Assembly (NCBI RefSeq): GCF_002563955.1
Contig: NZ_PDJE01000001.1
Location: forward strand, 620,001-684,000
Direction: 5' to 3'
Origin: Paramicrobacterium agarici
Lineage (GTDB): Bacteria; Actinomycetota; Actinomycetes; Actinomycetales; Microbacteriaceae
DNA length: 64,000 nucleotides
A model generated the notes under the pieces. That model was not told the origin of the DNA. It ran no database searches and worked only from the letters and a program-made list of their open reading frames with translations. A program made the position numbers and the translations under genes. This document shows positions 17,859 through 25,429 of the stretch, in pieces. Each line of letters begins with the position of its first letter. Within the stretch, counting starts at the first letter, position 1.

Positions 17859-19195
17859 AACTCACGATCATCGGCGGTGGCGGTTTTCGCGTGCCGCAGA
17901 TCTTTGAGGCTGTCAGTTCCGCGGACGCGCCGACGCGCGTGGACGAGCTGTGCCTTCACGACGTCTCGACTGAGCGTCTCGCTGCGATCCGCGCTGTGCT
18001 CGAGAGCCAGGCGGATTCTGCCGCTCGGCCACCGAAGCTCACCTATACGACCAACCTCGACGACGCGGTTTCCGGCGCCGATTTCGTGTTCTCTGCCATG
18101 CGCGTCGGCGGCCTCGAAGGCCGTATCGCCGATGAGCGGGTCGCCCTCGACCTCGGCGTTCTCGGGCAGGAGACGATCGGCCCTGGCGGGCTCTCGTACG
18201 CGTTGCGGACCCTGCCTGCCGTGCGGCACCTCGCTCGCCGCATCGCCGAGCTCGCGCCCGAGGCATGGGTGATCAACTTCACAAATCCCGCAGGCATCGT
18301 CACCGAGACCATGCAGGCCGAGCTCGGTGACAGGGTCGTCGGCATCTGCGACACCCCGATCGGTCTGATGCGCCGCGCCGTTCGTGCGGTCGGTGGCGAC
18401 GCAGCATCCGTCTCGTTCGACTATGTCGGCCTCAACCACCTCGGCTGGCTGCGAAGCATCACGGTCGGCGACGTCGAAAAACTACCCGACCTGCTGGCTG
18501 ACGACGACGCGCTGTACGGCATTGAAGAGGCGCGGCTCATGGGCTTCGACTGGGTGCGGTCACTGGGTGCACTGCCCAACGAGTACCTCTTCTACTACTA
18601 CTTTCAGGCGGAGGCCACAGCGCGCATTCGCGAGAGCGTGCAGACGCGGGGTGAGTTTCTGCTGGCCCAGCAGTCGGGTTTCTACCAGGATGCTGCCGCA
18701 GATCCCGACGCGTTCGCGAGCTGGGAGCGCACGAAGTTCGAGCGCGAAGCGAGCTACATGGCCGAGAGTCGCCCCGAGGAAGAACGCGACAACCGTGAGG
18801 CGAGCGACATTGAAGGCGGCGGGTATCAGGCTGTCGCGCTCGCGCTCATGGCGGCGTTGAGCGGAGGGGGCTCGTCGACGATGATTCTGAACGTCGCCAA
18901 CCGTGGCGCGGTGCCGCAACTGAGCGACAACGCCGTCGTCGAGATTCCGTGCACCGTCGACGCCAGCGGCATCCACCCGCACCGTGTTGCCCCCGTGACC
19001 GGCGACATGATCGGACTCATGCAGCAGGTGAAGGCTGCAGAGCAGCTCACGATCGCGGCGTCAGCGCGGCGAGACCCGTCGCTTGCATGGCGCGCGATCG
19101 CGGCGCACCCGATTGTGGACTCGGTCGCGACGGCGAAGCGCCTTCTCGAGCGGTACCGAGAGGTGATTCCGGGAGTTGCGCGCGCGTTCGACTGA
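17855..19195 (+). CDS. GH4-family 6-phospho-glycosidase
   Basis: NAD- and Mn-dependent glycosidase of glycoside hydrolase family 4, 446 residues. The N-terminal dinucleotide fold is KLTIIGGGGFRVPQIF. The family motifs FTNPAGIVTE, GICDTPIGLM (its cysteine is the Mn ligand) and VGLNHLGWL (its His is the other ligand) follow in order. These match the 6-phospho-beta-glucosidase branch, which cleaves by an oxidation-elimination mechanism. Such enzymes normally take sugars phosphorylated by a PTS. Here the neighbours are an ABC importer and a PfkB kinase, so the phosphate may be added after import. Confidence 0.88.
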   Translation: MKLTIIGGGGFRVPQIFEAVSSADAPTRVDELCLHDVSTERLAAIRAVLESQADSAARPPKLTYTTNLDDAVSGADFVFSAMRVGGLEGRIADERVALDLGVLGQETIGPGGLSYALRTLPAVRHLARRIAELAPEAWVINFTNPAGIVTETMQAELGDRVVGICDTPIGLMRRAVRAVGGDAASVSFDYVGLNHLGWLRSITVGDVEKLPDLLADDDALYGIEEARLMGFDWVRSLGALPNEYLFYYYFQAEATARIRESVQTRGEFLLAQQSGFYQDAAADPDAFASWERTKFEREASYMAESRPEEERDNREASDIEGGGYQAVALALMAALSGGGSSTMILNVANRGAVPQLSDNAVVEIPCTVDASGIHPHRVAPVTGDMIGLMQQVKAAEQLTIAASARRDPSLAWRAIAAHPIVDSVATAKRLLERYREVIPGVARAFD

Positions 19196-19247
19196 CCGTA
19201 CGGACGTGGGCCGGAGCAGCGTCGACCAACGCTCATAGAATCGCTGT

Positions 19248-19679
19248 ATGAGAGACGTCGACGAACTGGACGAACGCCTGATCGCCGAGCTGCGCCTCAA
19301 CGGCCGAGAGCCCGTAGCGACCCTTGCCCATCGCCTCGGCGTCACCCGCGCGACGATCAACAACCGCATCAACCGGCTCGTCGACGACGGCATCGTGCTC
19401 GGATTCACGGTTCGCGTTCGCGAAGACGTCAGCACCGATGTCGTGCGGGCCGTCAGCCTCATCGAGGTCGAGGGGCGCACTACGTCCGACGTGATCGACC
19501 GACTGCGCGGCTTTCCCGAGGTGCACGCTTTGCACACCACGAACGGCGGATGGGATCTCGTCGCCGACCTGCGCACTGATAGTCTCGCGTCGTTCGACCG
19601 GCTGCTCGCGCGCATTCGCGGGGTCGAAGGTGTGATCAACAGCGAGACGAGCTTGCTGCTCAGCTCTGCCCTGCGCTGA
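19248..19679 (+). CDS. Lrp/AsnC-family transcriptional regulator
   Basis: Small amino-acid-responsive regulator, 143 residues. The N-terminal HTH is DELDERLIAELRLNGREP followed by ATLAHRLGVTRATINNRINRL. The C-terminal RAM ligand domain spans about residues 65-140. It converges on the CtlX-type gene with only two bases between the stop codons. It is a natural candidate regulator of the arginine/ornithine pair next to it, although it is not divergent from them. Confidence 0.87.
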   Translation: MRDVDELDERLIAELRLNGREPVATLAHRLGVTRATINNRINRLVDDGIVLGFTVRVREDVSTDVVRAVSLIEVEGRTTSDVIDRLRGFPEVHALHTTNGGWDLVADLRTDSLASFDRLLARIRGVEGVINSETSLLLSSALR

Positions 19680-19681
19680 TC

Positions 19682-20599
19682 TCAGCGGCGGGGGTCGAGG
19701 TGGATCCCGGCGAGCATACAGCGCACAGAGCCGCCTGCGAGCTCGATGGTCGGCACGTTGAGTGGCACGAGTTCGCAGCTCTTCTCGATGGTGGCGCGCT
19801 GCTGCGGCGTGAGTGCAGCGAGCGCGCGCGTCGACAGTGCAAGGACGCGGCCATCGCGACCCTGAAGCTCGATCGCGTTGCCCGCAAACTCGCGAACTTG
19901 CTCGCGGGTCAGCGCGATGACCTCGCGATCGTGAGCGCCGAGCCGATCGACGATTTGCGTGCGGCGGCGCTCGTCGGCAATGAAGTCGAGCCCGATGAGC
20001 GCAAAGTCGGTGGCGACGCACATGAGCACGTTCGAGTGGTAGATCGGGCAGCCGCTCTCGTCGACGGCGTCGAAGGCCATGGGCTCATAGCCGAAGTTCG
20101 TGCAGAAGCGCTCGAGCGCGATCGGGTCCGCGCGGTTCGACCGCACCGTGTAAGCAATGCGGCTGAGGTGATCGAGCACCATCGCGCCGGTTCCCTCGAG
20201 AAACACATCGTCGTACTCGAGCCCCGAGTAGTCGATGACGTCTTGAACTCGGTACTCGCGCTTGAGCAGCTCGATGATGTCTTCGCGACGCTCGCCGCGC
20301 CGACTGGGCGACTGCATGGGATAGATGGCGATGTGCCCGCCGGAGTGCGTCGAGAACCAGTTGTTCGGGAACACGGCGTCGGCCCGATCGTCGCGCTCAT
20401 CGTCGAATAGATGCACGGTAACGCCGTGGCGCTCGAGCTCCGCGGCAGCATCCGTCACCTCATTCCACGCCGCTCGCGCGATCGTCTCGGCGTCGCGCGT
20501 CGCCGGCTTCTGAAACGTGTTGTCGGTTGCCGTCGCGGGATTCGGAGTGAAGTGGCGCGGCCGCACGAGCACCACGGCCGATGGTGCCTGAATCGACAT
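19682..20599 (-). CDS. ctlX: arginine deiminase-related hydrolase, CtlX-type (citrulline utilisation)
   Basis: Member of the guanidino-group-modifying superfamily, about 305 residues. The visible motifs are VFPNNWFSTH, EGTGAMVLDH, YHSNVLMCV with the active-site histidine, and GGSVRCMLAG with the catalytic cysteine near the C-terminus. CtlX-type enzymes are linked to citrulline or arginine breakdown to ornithine. It lies 10 bases after the ornithine cyclodeaminase in the same direction, giving an arginine/citrulline to ornithine to proline route. The start is ATG at 20599; a GTG two codons upstream is the alternative. Confidence 0.8.
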   Translation of the reverse strand: MSIQAPSAVVLVRPRHFTPNPATATDNTFQKPATRDAETIARAAWNEVTDAAAELERHGVTVHLFDDERDDRADAVFPNNWFSTHSGGHIAIYPMQSPSRRGERREDIIELLKREYRVQDVIDYSGLEYDDVFLEGTGAMVLDHLSRIAYTVRSNRADPIALERFCTNFGYEPMAFDAVDESGCPIYHSNVLMCVATDFALIGLDFIADERRRTQIVDRLGAHDREVIALTREQVREFAGNAIELQGRDGRVLALSTRALAALTPQQRATIEKSCELVPLNVPTIELAGGSVRCMLAGIHLDPRR

Positions 20600-20609
20600 T
20601 CGCACTGCT

Positions 20610-21647
20610 CTACAGGGCGGGAACCGGGGCGTCGGAGCCCTGCGTGAACCCGAAGAGGTCCTTGGGGTCGTCGGGATCGGCGACCAAGTCGATGTCGATC
20701 CAGAACGCGGAGTTGTGCGTCTGCGCGTGCAGGTAGCGCAGCACCGAGAAGTCTTCGATTGCGAATCCGACAGAGTCGAACACCGTGATCTGGTCAGACG
20801 ATGTGCGCCCGGGCGTCGTTCCGGCTACGACCTGCCACAGCTCGGTCACGGGGAAGTCGCGCTCGACCTGCTGAATCTCGCCCTCGATGCGCGTCTGCTC
20901 GGGAAACTCGACGAAGACATCCGCGCGGCGCAGAATGGCAGCATCCAATTCGGTCTTGCCTGGGCAGTCGCCGCCAATCGCGTTGACGTGCACGCCCGGC
21001 TTGACCATGTCGTCGGTCAGCACCGTCGCATTCGCCTTGTCGGCTGTGCACGTCGTGATCACGTCGGCACCCGCGACGGCGTCTGCTGAGTCGGTCGCGA
21101 CGTGAACGTCGAAGCCGAGAGGAGTCAGGTTGCGTACGAGCTTGGCCGAAGCGGCGGGGTCTGTGTCGAAGACGCGCAGCGAGCGGATGCCGAGCGTCTC
21201 CCGCACAGCAATCGCCTGAAACTCGGCCTGCGTGCCGGCGCCGATCATCGCCATCGTCGTCGAGTCGGGCCGCGCGAGGTGCTTGGCGGCCATGGCCGAC
21301 GTCGCGGCGGTGCGCAGCGCGGTGAGTAGCGTCATCTCGGCGACGAGCAGCGGGTATCCGCTCTCGACGTCGGAGAGCACGCCGAACGCCGTCACCGTCT
21401 GCAGGCCCTTCGCCGGGTTCGACGGGTGGCCGTTGACGTACTTGAAGCTGTACAAGTGGCCGTCGCTGGTCGGCATGAGTTCGATGACGCCGATCGCTGA
21501 ATGGTTGGCGACGCGCGGCGACTTGTCGAACGACTCCCAGCGGCGGTAGTCGTCAGAGACGTACTCGCTCAACTCCCCGAGAATCTTCTCAAGCCCTGTG
21601 GTCTGAATCCACCGAACCGCGTTCTGAACACCAACAAACCGAACCAT
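20610..21647 (-). CDS. ocd: ornithine cyclodeaminase
   Basis: Converts L-ornithine to L-proline and ammonia with internally recycled NAD+. The 345-residue protein belongs to the mu-crystallin/OCD family. It shows MTLLTALRTAATSAMAAKHL for substrate binding, the Rossmann motif MIGAGTQAEFQAIA, and NAIGGDCPGKTELD, a hallmark of true ornithine cyclodeaminases. AAGGAG lies 10 bases before the ATG at 21647. It is the first gene of the pair with the CtlX-type hydrolase. Confidence 0.9.
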   Translation of the reverse strand: MVRFVGVQNAVRWIQTTGLEKILGELSEYVSDDYRRWESFDKSPRVANHSAIGVIELMPTSDGHLYSFKYVNGHPSNPAKGLQTVTAFGVLSDVESGYPLLVAEMTLLTALRTAATSAMAAKHLARPDSTTMAMIGAGTQAEFQAIAVRETLGIRSLRVFDTDPAASAKLVRNLTPLGFDVHVATDSADAVAGADVITTCTADKANATVLTDDMVKPGVHVNAIGGDCPGKTELDAAILRRADVFVEFPEQTRIEGEIQQVERDFPVTELWQVVAGTTPGRTSSDQITVFDSVGFAIEDFSVLRYLHAQTHNSAFWIDIDLVADPDDPKDLFGFTQGSDAPVPAL

Positions 21648-21823
21648 TCCGTACGCGCTCCTTCTGCGTTGCCTCACCCTCCACGTTAGACACCGCAGAT
21701 GTGCACCAACAAGAGAAGAGAGTGACCATTTCAGGCAGGATGCTGTACAGAATGCGCACCTCTGCTGCCCAGAACGGAAGCTCCTGGAGCGTCTGTCAGG
21801 GGAGGCGTCAGTCAGGGTGCGCC

Positions 21824-22471
21824 TTACCGGATGCTTCGCTTCAGGACGTCTGCGAGGCGCTCGTTGCTGCCAGAGTCCTGGCTATGAAAGCGCGCGTCGA
21901 TGAATTCATCGCGCAGCTCCGTGCCGGGCCCGAGGCGCTTGGCATCCAGCACGAATCCCGCGTTCTCGGTGAGTTGAGAGAAGAAGACGAACTGTGATCG
22001 AGTATTGCCCTCGTGAAAACTGTGGATGACGTTGAGCTCGCCCCAGATTTCGGCCAGCTCAGTCGCGAACTGCTCGTGGGTGAGCCCTCGCAGAAAGTCC
22101 TTCTCGGCGAGGCGCGCGTACTGTAGCTCCGCTGCTTCGGTCAGGTGTGGTCCGGCGCCGTAGTACGCGTGGCCGTCCTTCACCATGAAGGCTCCGACGG
22201 GCCCCACGCGCTCCTGCCCTGCCCATTCGTATACATCTTGAAAGATGTATCGGTGGATTGCCTTCATGTGGTCGTAATCGAAGGCACCGTCAACGGGACG
22301 CACGGCCAGTTCCGCGAGGCGCACAGCGGCCACGGCCTCTTCCATACTCTGCAACGCCGATGCGTCCGTCTCGCCAAAGGGCTTGCCCGGCTTCGTCAAC
22401 TTGTTTTTCAGAACCGATGTTCCGGGAATGTAATAGTCATCCCACGACCGAAACGGGCGAGACTTGGGCAT
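21824..22471 (-). CDS. Fic/DOC-family protein (probable AMP-transferase toxin) with altered motif
   Basis: Fic-domain protein of 215 residues. The active-site loop reads HSFHEGNTRSQF (residues 150-161) where the family consensus is HPFx[D/E]GNGRxxR. The catalytic His150, Phe152, Gly-Asn and first Arg158 are kept. Pro is Ser, the second Gly is Thr, and the final Arg is Phe161. The upstream flap region is VGPVGAFMVKDGHAYYGA. It overlaps the small upstream gene by an ATGA, the usual order for a VbhA/VbhT-type antitoxin-toxin pair. It probably AMPylates a target protein, unless the missing Arg has weakened or changed its chemistry. Confidence 0.85.
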   Translation of the reverse strand: MPKSRPFRSWDDYYIPGTSVLKNKLTKPGKPFGETDASALQSMEEAVAAVRLAELAVRPVDGAFDYDHMKAIHRYIFQDVYEWAGQERVGPVGAFMVKDGHAYYGAGPHLTEAAELQYARLAEKDFLRGLTHEQFATELAEIWGELNVIHSFHEGNTRSQFVFFSQLTENAGFVLDAKRLGPGTELRDEFIDARFHSQDSGSNERLADVLKRSIR

Positions 22472-22668
22472 CAGCCTTGAATGTGGCGCCGGATCAACGC
22501 AATAGCCTCGTCAGGCAGGAGTTCGTTTCGGGCGGTTCGCTCGACGATCTCGCGCAGCTGCGGGTCGGTCACCTCGTGACCAGCGAGGGCAAGCGCGGCG
22601 TCAGCGAATTCAAGGCGAGCCTTGGCCTCAGCATCCGCCTGCTGAACCGCTGCCGGTGTTCGAGCCAT
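22471..22668 (-). CDS. VbhA-like antitoxin of the Fic protein
   Basis: Helical protein of 65 residues starting at the ATG at 22668, with AGGAAAGGGG just upstream. Its second half, EIVERTARNELLPDEAIALI, fits the antitoxin VbhA family. The inhibitory helix of that family has (S/T)xxxE(G/N), whose glutamate blocks ATP gamma-phosphate binding in Fic. Here the sequence is TARNEL, so the Glu is present but the last position is Leu. Four-base overlap with the Fic gene. The protein is short and the assignment leans on context. Confidence 0.75.
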   Translation of the reverse strand: MARTPAAVQQADAEAKARLEFADAALALAGHEVTDPQLREIVERTARNELLPDEAIALIRRHIQG

Positions 22669-22750
22669 CCTAACCCCTTTCCTCATGCGCCATTTTACCA
22701 GCGTGGCCTTGGAAAAGAGCGATCGCCGACTCCCTGTGGAGAGCGCGGGA

Positions 22751-23515
22751 TCAGCGGTCGACGAGCGTGATCTCGAACGAGTAGAGGTCGGGTCGATAGC
22801 AGTGGCGCCCGTGCTCGATCGCCTTGCCCGAGTTGTCGAACGCCGTACGCGACATCGTCAGCACGGGGCCGGCCTTGCCGACGTCGAGAAGCTCGGCCTC
22901 GCGCTGCGTTGCAGCTCGAGCGCCGATTGTCTGCTTCGCCACACGCATGTTCACGCCGCGCGTGCGCAGCATCTGGTACAGCCCGTACTTGGCGAGGTCG
23001 TCGATGCTGAGGTCGATGAACTCGGCGGGGAGCACGTTGTCGAGAATCGCCAGCGGCACGCCGTCTGCCGAGCGCAGCCTCGTGAGGTGCAGCACGGGGC
23101 TGCCCAGATCAACGCCGAGGAGCTCCGCGATCTCAGCATCCGCTGTTCCCCGCTCGCTCGCGAGAACGACCGTCTTGGGAGCCTGGCCAGAGCGCTCGAG
23201 ATCGTCGAAGAGGCTCGTGAGCTCGACGTTGCGCGTGACGCGGCCGTGCACCACCTGCGTGCCGATGCCGCGGCGCCGCACGAGCAGTCCCTTGTCGACG
23301 AGCTCCTGGATCGCACGGCGAATGGTGGGCCGCGACAGTCCGAGCCGCTGCGCGAGGGCCACTTCGTTCTCAAGGCGCGAGCCGGCGGGGAGAACCTCCT
23401 CGCGAATCGCCTTCTCGAGGCGCTGTGCAATCTGATAGTAGAGAGGCACGGGGCCGTTGCGGTCGAGATCGACGAAGACGCTGAGCGGCAGCGTCTTCTC
23501 TTCTAGCTGCGCCAC
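22751..23515 (-). CDS. GntR-family regulator with UTRA ligand domain (HutC subfamily)
   Basis: Transcription factor of 254 residues. The N-terminal winged HTH (residues about 20-90) includes LPLYYQIAQRLE-like and ALAQRLGLSRPTIRRAIQEL segments. The C-terminal UTRA domain, about 105-245, senses a small molecule and includes HLTRLRSADGVPLAI. The start is GTG at 23515 with GGAGG spaced 7 bases. No metabolic operon adjoins it, so targets are elsewhere or it is autoregulated through the palindrome upstream. Confidence 0.88.
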   Translation of the reverse strand: MAQLEEKTLPLSVFVDLDRNGPVPLYYQIAQRLEKAIREEVLPAGSRLENEVALAQRLGLSRPTIRRAIQELVDKGLLVRRRGIGTQVVHGRVTRNVELTSLFDDLERSGQAPKTVVLASERGTADAEIAELLGVDLGSPVLHLTRLRSADGVPLAILDNVLPAEFIDLSIDDLAKYGLYQMLRTRGVNMRVAKQTIGARAATQREAELLDVGKAGPVLTMSRTAFDNSGKAIEHGRHCYRPDLYSFEITLVDR

Positions 23516-23542
23516 GCGGGCACCTCCATTGATATGCCTGAG

Positions 23543-23571
23543 TTTGTACAGACAATATATATCGCAGTCAA
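23543..23571 (-). promoter_or_regulatory. gntR promoter with overlapping TTGT-N4-ACAA operator
   Basis: On the minus strand, TTGACT (23571-23566) and TACAAA (23548-23543) are separated by 17 bases, a good -35/-10 pair for the GntR gene that starts 28 bases further on. TTGTACAGACAA (23544-23555) overlaps the -10 box and has the TTGTnnnnACAA symmetry seen in sites of HutC/FarR-type GntR proteins, so negative autoregulation is likely. Confidence 0.6.
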
Positions 23572-23599
23572 GGTGTCGCGCACCTCACCCGCGGGTTTG

Positions 23600-23872
23600 T
23601 CAGTCGGCGATCTCGAAATCGGCCTCGCCGTCGACGGGAACGACGTTGGTCACCTCAAAGCTGCGCACGTTGGCAGACGACGGTCCTGTACGAAGCCAGC
23701 GCAGCATGTCGGTGACTCGCTCTGCGTCGCCCTGCACGGCCGCTTCGACCGAGCCGTCGGAGCGATTGCGCACCCACCCGGTCACGCCGAGTCGCGCTGC
23801 TTCGCGTCGCGCTGAGAACCGAAACCCGACGCCCTGCACGATCCCGGTTACGATCACAATCTTGCGCACCAT
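23600..23872 (-). CDS. acyP: acylphosphatase
   Basis: Hydrolyses acyl phosphates in the cytoplasm. The 90 residues match the family size. The signature GIVQGVGFRFSARREA carries the catalytic arginine that binds phosphate, and GVTGWVRNRSDGSVEA carries the catalytic asparagine. The ATG is at 23872. It stands alone between gntR and the YbjQ gene. Confidence 0.92.
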   Translation of the reverse strand: MVRKIVIVTGIVQGVGFRFSARREAARLGVTGWVRNRSDGSVEAAVQGDAERVTDMLRWLRTGPSSANVRSFEVTNVVPVDGEADFEIAD

Positions 23873-23929
23873 GTCTCCATTGTGGTGCTCATTGTTGTCG
23901 TTACGCGGAATGCGGGCTGTGTGTTCGCA

Positions 23930-24424
23930 TCACGACACAGGGCCGTGAGGCATCTGCTGCTGGTTCTGCTGCTGCGGTGAGTGCTGAGGGACGTGCTGCC
24001 CGTGCGACTGCTCCCCCTGAGCGGTGTGCTCGTTCGTCTGAGGGTGTTGCTGGTTGTTGTCGACAATCCATGCGGACTGCGGCGTCGCGCCCTCTTCGCC
24101 CGCGGGAATCGGAACCGCATAGACGGCTGTTCCGTAGGCGCAGACTTCCGTCCAGGTGGTCCCAAGTTCTGACGAGTCGAAGCGCATGGCGACGATCGCG
24201 TTCGCCTGGCGCTGCTGCGCTTCGGTCACCATGCGGTTCATGACCTCGGACCGGCTCTCATACAGCATCCGTGTCATCTCGGGCAGTTCACCGCCCCCGA
24301 GCGACCGGAACCCCGCCGTGAACTGCGAGCCGATATCGCGAGCGCGCACGGTGAGACCCATCACTTCACCGAACACCGCTTCGATGCGGTACCCGGGAAT
24401 GTCGTTGCTCGTGACGATGATCAT
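23930..24424 (-). CDS. YbjQ/UPF0145 family protein with Gln/His-rich tail
   Basis: About 105 N-terminal residues form the compact YbjQ (DUF74) domain, beginning MIIVTSNDIPGYRIEAVFGEVMG (shown in part) with LTVRARDIGSQFTAGFRSL and NAIVAMRFDSSE. Members form pentameric rings of unknown function. About 55 residues follow that are low-complexity, rich in Gln and His (PQHSPQQQNQQQ) and probably disordered. GAGGAG is 5 bases before the ATG at 24424. The histidines could bind metal, but this is not shown. Confidence 0.82.
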   Translation of the reverse strand: MIIVTSNDIPGYRIEAVFGEVMGLTVRARDIGSQFTAGFRSLGGGELPEMTRMLYESRSEVMNRMVTEAQQRQANAIVAMRFDSSELGTTWTEVCAYGTAVYAVPIPAGEEGATPQSAWIVDNNQQHPQTNEHTAQGEQSHGQHVPQHSPQQQNQQQMPHGPVS

Positions 24425-24488
24425 GAGGCTCCTCTGCTCGGCTCTGCGCATGATGCTAGCGCTAAACTCCGCCGGTTACCCTCGAGAG

Positions 24489-25394
24489 GTGAACGTTCTC
24501 ACCGACAGCACCACTCGCTTGCTCACGCGCGAGCAATGGGTGGAGCGTGCGCGTGAACACGAGCGGCGCTCCGACGCGTTCACGGCCGGATGGCGCGCCC
24601 GCAAGGCCAGCGGCGACAAGCATCCGATCGACGACTTTCTCTTCACGTACTACTCGTACAAGCCGAGCGTTCTGCGGCGCTGGCATCCCGGTGCCGAGGT
24701 CGAGATGGCGGATGCTGCGGGCCAGCCGCGCGCGCAATGGGCGTGGTACGCGTCGGGCACCGAGCACGGATCGCTGCGGGTCGACGCGGCGGCGTATCTC
24801 GCGGTGAAGCGCGCGGGGGTCGACGTGATCCGGCGCATTCTCGAGCGCACCGCTGCGCGGCCCGGGCAATTCAGCTGCTTCGGTCTGCACGAGTGGGCGA
24901 TGGTGTACCGGCAGCGTGAGCACAGGCACGAGGTGCCGCTTCGGCTGGGGCAACAGGGCACGGATGCTGTCGTCGACAGCCACAGCATCCAGTGCACTCA
25001 TTACGATGCCTTTCGGTTCTTCACGCCAGAGGCGGCGCCCCTCAACCGGCTGCGGCCGTCGCGCGAGACGCAGCCGGAGCTCGAGCAGCCGGGCTGCCTG
25101 CACGCGGGCATGGACGTATACAAGTGGGCGATCAAGCTCGGCCCGCTCGTGCCCGGCGAGGTGCTGCTCGACGCCTTCGAGCTCGCGCGCGACATCCGGT
25201 GGCTCGACATGGCGGCGTCGCCCTACGACGTGAGCGGCTGGGGCGCTGAGCCCGTCGCGATCGAGACGCCCGAGGGCAAGGCCGAGTACGTGCGGCGCCA
25301 GCGTGGGTTTGCCGAGCGGTCGAATGCGCTGCGCCGCCGGGTGATCGAAGCTCTGGATGCTGCGGAGCGCGCTGCCCTGGCAGCATCCGCCTGA
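24489..25394 (+). CDS. conserved actinobacterial protein, putative 3-methyladenine DNA glycosylase
   Basis: Cytoplasmic protein of 301 residues starting at GTG 24489, with GAGAGG directly before it. Features include KHPIDDFLFTYYSYKPSVLRRWHPG, FSCFGLHEWAMVYR and LHAGMDVYKWAIKLGPLVPGE (each shown in part). Proteins with this pattern are widely labelled 3-methyladenine DNA glycosylase in actinobacteria, but I see no helix-hairpin-helix motif and cannot confirm activity. A much longer upstream open frame only overlaps the divergent YbjQ gene. The last codons lie in an octamer hairpin. Confidence 0.6.
   Translation: MNVLTDSTTRLLTREQWVERAREHERRSDAFTAGWRARKASGDKHPIDDFLFTYYSYKPSVLRRWHPGAEVEMADAAGQPRAQWAWYASGTEHGSLRVDAAAYLAVKRAGVDVIRRILERTAARPGQFSCFGLHEWAMVYRQREHRHEVPLRLGQQGTDAVVDSHSIQCTHYDAFRFFTPEAAPLNRLRPSRETQPELEQPGCLHAGMDVYKWAIKLGPLVPGEVLLDAFELARDIRWLDMAASPYDVSGWGAEPVAIETPEGKAEYVRRQRGFAERSNALRRRVIEALDAAERAALAASA
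25355..25388. terminator. octamer-pair hairpin overlapping a stop codon
   Basis: GGATGCTGC (25355-25363) and GCAGCATCC (25380-25388) make a 9-bp stem with a 16-base GC-rich loop. It ends three bases before the TGA of the upstream gene, between convergent genes. The right arm encodes the terminal Ala-Ala-Ser, so the gene end has been built around the motif. Confidence 0.55.
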
Positions 25395-25429
25395 TCTTCT
25401 TGTCGTGTGCGTCTGCGCCGGCGACGCTT

